Shown: positions 51,489 through 55,164 of the stretch, one piece after another
Numbering within the stretch: the first letter of the stretch is position 1
Layout: every line of letters begins with the position of its first letter
NCBI GenBank assembly: GCA_030152865.1
Contig: JASLIW010000035.1
Span: 1 to 55,164 of the forward strand
Length of the DNA stretch: 55,164 bases
Reading direction: 5' to 3'
Source: Bacteroides sp.
Lineage (GTDB): Bacteria > Bacteroidota > Bacteroidia > Bacteroidales > Bacteroidaceae
Translations under genes and position numbers: made by a program
The notes under the pieces: model-generated
The model's input: only the letters and a program-made list of their open reading frames with translations
What the model was told of the DNA's origin: nothing
Database searches by the model: none

Positions 51489-52997
51489 ATGATTTTTACA
51501 GCTGAAAATATATTATTAATTGGCTCAGTGCTGCTATTTATTAGTATCGTAGTTAGTAAAACAGGTTATAAATTTGGGGTTCCTACCCTGCTCCTTTTCC
51601 TTTTTGTCGGAATGGCATTTGGTACCGATGGCTTAGGCATCGAATTCAACGACATGAAAAATGCTCAATTCGTTGGTATGGTAGCCCTAACCATTATCCT
51701 ATTTTCGGGAGGGATGGAAACAAAGTACAAAGAGATCAAACCCATTATAGCTCCGGGTATCGTCTTATCCACCTTTGGGGTGCTCTTTACCTGCCTGCTC
51801 ACAGGTTTATTTATCTATCTAATTACAAACCACTTATGGACAGAGATGGCGCTATCACTACCCGTATCTCTCCTCCTAGCCGCTACCATGTCATCTACAG
51901 ACTCCGCCTCGGTCTTTGCTATCTTACGCTCCCAAAAGATGAACCTTAAGGAGAACTTACGCCCTATGTTGGAGCTGGAGAGTGGGAGTAATGACCCCAT
52001 GGCCTTTATGCTAACTGTCGTACTTATTCAGTTTATACAAACCTCAGGAATGAGCGTAGGCTCTATCGCCCTCTCCTTTGTTACCCAGTTTGTGGTAGGT
52101 GGGGTAGCAGGTTATGTACTGGGTAAGCTCATTATATTCATTGTCAATAAAATTAATATTGCCAATGCTTCTCTTTACCCGATATTGGTTTTGGCCTTTG
52201 TTTTCTTTACCTTCTCCATAACAGACACACTGGGTGGAAATGGTTATTTGGCCGTGTACATAGCAGGTATATTGGTAGGTAACACACGCATGATGTACCA
52301 CAAAGAAATTTCAGCTTTTATGGATGGCTTTAGCTGGCTCTTCCAAATCATTATGTTCTTGACCTTAGGTTTGCTTGTCAACCCCCATGAAATGTTGGGT
52401 GTGGCTGGAGTTGCTATATCAATAGGGATCTTTATGATTGTACTGGGCAGACCCATCAGTGTGTTTTTATGCCTACTTCCCTTCAAGAAAATATCTATGA
52501 ACGCCCGTCACTTTATCTCTTGGGTGGGTCTTAGAGGAGCTGTACCGATCATCTTTGCAACTTACCCTGTACTTCATAAGGTAGAGGGTGCAGAATACCT
52601 CTTTAACATTGTATTCTTTATTACCATCTTATCTTTGATTGTGCAAGGAACCTCTATCTCATGGGTAGCTAAGTTACTTCACCTATCCACTCCCCTAGAA
52701 GAAGATGGCAATCAGTTTGGCATTGAACTACCTGAGGAGCTCAATACCCACCTATTTGAGATTACAGTAAGTGATGCGATGCTCATGCATGGCAACACCC
52801 TCAAGGAGATGAGTGTACCTCAAGGCACATTGGTGATGCTTGTCAAAAGAGAAGAACATTTCCTTATTCCTAACGGCTCGCTCGTCTTACATGAGGGAGA
52901 TATACTCTTATTGATATCCGAGCTAGATAAAGCAGAAACTGAAGCAGCTGCTCTTAAAGCACATCAAGAGATGCTAGAAGATTCAATCGTAGAATAA
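51489..52997 (+). CDS. K+/H+ antiporter (CvrA/NhaP2 type)
   Basis: This inner-membrane antiporter exports potassium in exchange for protons. The ATG at 51489 (502 residues) is preferred over a TTG 12 bp upstream. About twelve membrane helices (residues 1-390) include MSSTDSASVFAILR and ELESGSNDPMAFML, the transport-site motifs of the CPA1/NhaP group, and DTLGGNGYLAVYIAGILVGN. A cytoplasmic C-terminal TrkA-C domain (about 405-490, with FEITVSDAMLMHGNTL) probably binds a regulatory nucleotide. It is a single gene. Confidence 0.92.
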   Translation: MIFTAENILLIGSVLLFISIVVSKTGYKFGVPTLLLFLFVGMAFGTDGLGIEFNDMKNAQFVGMVALTIILFSGGMETKYKEIKPIIAPGIVLSTFGVLFTCLLTGLFIYLITNHLWTEMALSLPVSLLLAATMSSTDSASVFAILRSQKMNLKENLRPMLELESGSNDPMAFMLTVVLIQFIQTSGMSVGSIALSFVTQFVVGGVAGYVLGKLIIFIVNKINIANASLYPILVLAFVFFTFSITDTLGGNGYLAVYIAGILVGNTRMMYHKEISAFMDGFSWLFQIIMFLTLGLLVNPHEMLGVAGVAISIGIFMIVLGRPISVFLCLLPFKKISMNARHFISWVGLRGAVPIIFATYPVLHKVEGAEYLFNIVFFITILSLIVQGTSISWVAKLLHLSTPLEEDGNQFGIELPEELNTHLFEITVSDAMLMHGNTLKEMSVPQGTLVMLVKREEHFLIPNGSLVLHEGDILLLISELDKAETEAAALKAHQEMLEDSIVE

Positions 52998-53087
52998 ATA
53001 ATACGCTTACATTTTGACCTAATATTCTGTATCCTAAATAGATATATAAACAGACGAAAAATTGGGTGAAAATATTTTTAATGAATC

Positions 53088-53119
53088 CTTGCTAAGTATA
53101 AAAGTTCAGCTTATATTTG
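53088..53119 (+). promoter_or_regulatory. Promoter of tRNA-Ser
   Basis: CTTG (53088-53091), a 20-bp spacer and TATATTTG (53112-53119) lie 31 bp ahead of the tRNA. A 6-bp inverted repeat, GCAATT/AATTGC (53124-53129 and 53137-53142), lies in the leader between promoter and tRNA. Confidence 0.7.
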
Positions 53120-53150
53120 CAACGCAATTGAGAGATAATTGCACAAGCTA

Positions 53151-53237
53151 GGAAGCTTGGGTGAGTGGCTGAAACCAACAGTTTGCTAAACTGTCGAACG
53201 GGTAACTGTTCCGGGGGTTCGAATCCCCCAGCTTCCG
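53151..53237 (+). tRNA. tRNA-Ser (GCT)
   Basis: A type II tRNA with a long variable arm: acceptor GGAAGCT/AGCTTCC, anticodon stem ACAGT/ACTGT with loop TTGCTAA and anticodon GCT at 53185-53187, T-loop GGTTCGAATCC, discriminator G. The 3' CCA is not encoded. Confidence 0.96.
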
Positions 53238-53288
53238 CAATTTAGGCTGATTGTCAGCGACTTCAAACTAAATGTTCCAGATAAGCTC

Positions 53289-53320
53289 AAAAGCATCCTA
53301 TTAATTTAGGATGCTTTTTT
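53289..53320 (+). terminator. Terminator after tRNA-Ser
   Basis: A perfect 12-bp stem (53289-53300 with 53307-53318) of AAAAGCATCCTA ends in a run of eight T residues, about 50 bp after tRNA-Ser. Confidence 0.9.
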
Positions 53321-53413
53321 TTGAACTTATAATATCTAAACTACAGAGGCTGTTTGACACACTTTCATTCAGTGCGTACATAAGGCTTTATAGTGACAAC
53401 ACATTAAGTTTTA

Positions 53414-54121
53414 TCAATGCCTTTTAAGCATATCTACTCTTTTTTTAACCATTTCATCAAAGTCTTTCTTGCTCATAATTTTACCTTCAGGTCTTACTAC
53501 TGCATGATCTACCTCATTTTGAATATCACTAGCTATAGAAATTATCTCATCACTACAATACTCTAATATTAGTCCATCTAGCCCACACACATAAGGCTCG
53601 TTAGGAATAGGAATATGACTGGTAAACCAAACTGTCGTTTTGCCATCTTCAGACACAGCTTTTATACATTCAAAACCCAATATTTCCTTGACTTCATTCT
53701 TATAAATCGTGTAGGGTCTAGACTGAATAGTATCACTTACAATGAAGTTTTTGCCAAAAACAGATGTCTTTTCTAGCACCAAACCTTCTCCATGATTCTT
53801 GTACTGATAATTCTGTTTCAGCGATTCATTATTACTACTCAAGTTTAAAGTTTGACCCATGAAAACCACTTTTTGATCTTCACCGAATGGAAGCATACGA
53901 AACTCACTTTCTCCATCTTTATAAACTAGTTGAGAGCTGAATACAACATCTTTATAAGCACTCGCAAGACTACTCCTCATCTCTTCGTTGAGACCTGACT
54001 CAGCAAAAAGAGTAGGTGACTGTGTATTATAAGTCCCTGTATAAGTAATTGTCAGCTCTTGAGCAGAAACACCAGCTGATAACAATAGCATAAAAGCTAA
54101 TAAGTATTTGTTTTTCATCAT
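53414..54121 (-). CDS. GLPGLI-family exported protein
   Basis: This 235-residue secreted protein has a signal peptide ending near VSAQ (residue 21). The family-naming motif GLPGLI is present as GLDGLI at residues 180-185, preceded by the usual strand with CIKAVSEDGKTTVWFT. GLPGLI proteins are common in Bacteroidota, have no known activity, and are often encoded beside outer-membrane barrel proteins, as here. It follows the barrel gene by 15 bp on the same strand and is probably co-transcribed with it. Confidence 0.88.
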   Translation of the reverse strand: MMKNKYLLAFMLLLSAGVSAQELTITYTGTYNTQSPTLFAESGLNEEMRSSLASAYKDVVFSSQLVYKDGESEFRMLPFGEDQKVVFMGQTLNLSSNNESLKQNYQYKNHGEGLVLEKTSVFGKNFIVSDTIQSRPYTIYKNEVKEILGFECIKAVSEDGKTTVWFTSHIPIPNEPYVCGLDGLILEYCSDEIISIASDIQNEVDHAVVRPEGKIMSKKDFDEMVKKRVDMLKRH

Positions 54122-54136
54122 AATATATATATTTAG

Positions 54137-55164
54137 TTAATACCTTATTAATACACCCAAGAGCATATGTCCAGGCATATACCAAACCTTACTATCAATA
54201 GAAGATATTGGAGAGATAATACCTGTTGTCTGCTTCCGTTCTGAAAGATGCATGATATCCATACCTGAAAGCTTCAAGTTGTAGTTCTCACTCAGCCTAT
54301 ATTTTAACTCAAACCCATAGAATATATTTTTCACGCGGGTGGTATTAAACTTAGAGCGATCGAATCTTGCATTTATATTTGTGTAAAGCTTGTCATTGTG
54401 CCAAGTAAGCTCACCAAATAGCTTATGGCTAACACGCTTATTCTTCATCGGCAACCCACGATACGTCTGCTTATCAATAGCCCATTGAATTGTACCATTA
54501 AAGCCTTTTTTATAGTAGGTCGTTGCTTTTAATAATACATTTAGACCATTCAACTTTGATTTATACAACACATCAAAATTGTAGATTGGGAGATAAGTAT
54601 AGGTATAGTTTAAGTTCGCTTGAATATTTAGTGGAATAGGAATAAAGCGATATTCAATTGTTGATAAATACGAAAACTGGTTTCTTGTACGCCCATTCCG
54701 CTTCTCGCTTAGTGAGATGTACTCATACTGGTAGCTACTATCGATAGGGCTATCTTTGGAATTCTCATATGAAATCAAATTCATCATATTTACACCTAGG
54801 TAGGGAAACATCAAAAAGTGCATTAATGAAGCTTTATGCGATTTATAATAAAGCCGATTTAAGCTACTACCCACTACCTGATTATAGGATTTGAGGTACT
54901 TTTCATCCAGTAAGGATAAGAGTGTATTCTCTCTTACATCGTAATCATAAGTCACTGCAATATGATGAGTGGGAGTAAATGCATACTTCGCACTCAATTT
55001 TGGATAAATAAAGTGTCTCTTTCGATTGGGGATTCTTTTTTTAAGATTCGTGTTAGCCTGAAGCAATGCATAACTTATCCGAATATCAAAATTAAATTTA
55101 CCACTATCTTTGCCCAATAATGCATCGGTGCTAATTCTTGTATAATTTAATGTTTCATCGTTAT
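54137..55164 (-). CDS. Outer-membrane beta-barrel protein (partial, TonB-receptor-like C-terminus)
   Basis: The frame is open to the window edge, so only the C-terminal part (about 342 residues) is seen; a TTG inside it at 55117 is not convincing as a start. The sequence alternates polar and hydrophobic residues in many 10-15-residue strands rich in Tyr and Asn and ends in LLGVLIRY, an aromatic C-terminus as used for outer-membrane insertion. It resembles the barrel of Bacteroidota TonB-dependent-receptor-like proteins found next to GLPGLI genes. Plug and TonB box, if any, would lie beyond the window. Confidence 0.75.
   Translation of the reverse strand, partial: NDETLNYTRISTDALLGKDSGKFNFDIRISYALLQANTNLKKRIPNRKRHFIYPKLSAKYAFTPTHHIAVTYDYDVRENTLLSLLDEKYLKSYNQVVGSSLNRLYYKSHKASLMHFLMFPYLGVNMMNLISYENSKDSPIDSSYQYEYISLSEKRNGRTRNQFSYLSTIEYRFIPIPLNIQANLNYTYTYLPIYNFDVLYKSKLNGLNVLLKATTYYKKGFNGTIQWAIDKQTYRGLPMKNKRVSHKLFGELTWHNDKLYTNINARFDRSKFNTTRVKNIFYGFELKYRLSENYNLKLSGMDIMHLSERKQTTGIISPISSIDSKVWYMPGHMLLGVLIRY

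Noticed and set aside
53124..53142. GCAATT/AATTGC inverted repeat as an operator or attachment site
   Set aside because: It lies in the tRNA-Ser leader with only 6-bp arms, no integrase gene is near, and the tRNA 3' end is not duplicated in the window.
1..55164. CRISPR array, insertion sequence, prophage or toxin-antitoxin genes
   Set aside because: No regularly spaced repeats, transposase, integrase or phage structural motifs were found in reading the translations and intergenic regions.

Overview
The window is a contiguous chromosomal stretch from a member of the Bacteroidota, most likely the order Bacteroidales. Several independent signs support this. Promoters have the Bacteroidota form (TTTG, about 20 bp, TAnnTTTG) ahead of perR, udk, two tRNA loci and other genes. 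Lipoproteins and signal peptides have a Bacteroidales look. There is a GLPGLI-family protein, a PepSY-like/LTxxQ-like pair, a GH57-glycosyltransferase-debranching enzyme glycogen cluster, and GH20, GH31 and GH109-type glycosidases. No phage, insertion sequence, CRISPR array or plasmid gene was seen. Coding density is high and base composition looks even, so most of the window reads as core genome.

Layout. 0-4 kb: mltG, xpt and a hotdog thioesterase face nadE, separated by a bidirectional terminator. 4-6.4 kb: a peroxide-stress pair (perR and reverse rubrerythrin) behind a textbook promoter and a perfect 25-bp palindrome, then queD-queE for queuosine. 6.4-12.9 kb: dsbD with a Dabb protein, udk, a MltF-type transglycosylase, a two-Gate membrane protein, and two small exported proteins. 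13-17.6 kb: a three-gene minus-strand glycogen operon. 17.7-22.4 kb: marC, a Crp/Fnr regulator, guaA, mscL, gapA. 22.6-27.9 kb: an M3 peptidase lipoprotein, an unknown lipoprotein, dCMP deaminase, an S41 protease and 5-formyl-THF cyclo-ligase in a tight plus-strand run. 27.9-31 kb: recF with a DUF721 protein facing a TPR protein and ribH, then tRNA-Tyr and tRNA-Gly. 31-33.3 kb: a GH109-like oxidoreductase-fold protein and an orphan FecE-type ATPase.

33.4-41.3 kb holds a complete phosphate system: pstS-pstC-pstA-pstB-phoU, a PhoB-type regulator and PhoR-type kinase, followed by a secreted endonuclease/exonuclease/phosphatase-fold lipoprotein that could feed it. 41.4-42.8 kb: ridA, a GNAT acetyltransferase and a NUDIX hydrolase. 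42.8-50.6 kb: a divergent glycan-degradation locus with GH20 hexosaminidase and an exported alpha/beta hydrolase on the minus strand, and a 1294-residue GH31 enzyme carrying FN3, F5/8C-like, dockerin-like and cohesin-like modules on the plus strand. 50.7-55.2 kb: a HAD phosphatase, a K+/H+ antiporter, tRNA-Ser, and an outer-membrane barrel/GLPGLI pair cut by the window end.

The most interesting points are a PstC permease with a PstS-like domain in its first periplasmic loop, a NAD synthetase whose glutaminase domain seems to lack its nucleophilic cysteine, a GH57 protein lacking its catalytic glutamate inside a glycogen operon, and a dockerin and cohesin-like module side by side at the end of the GH31 protein. 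No stretch longer than about 300 bases lacks a gene. The longest gap, 46430-46715, holds two divergent promoters.
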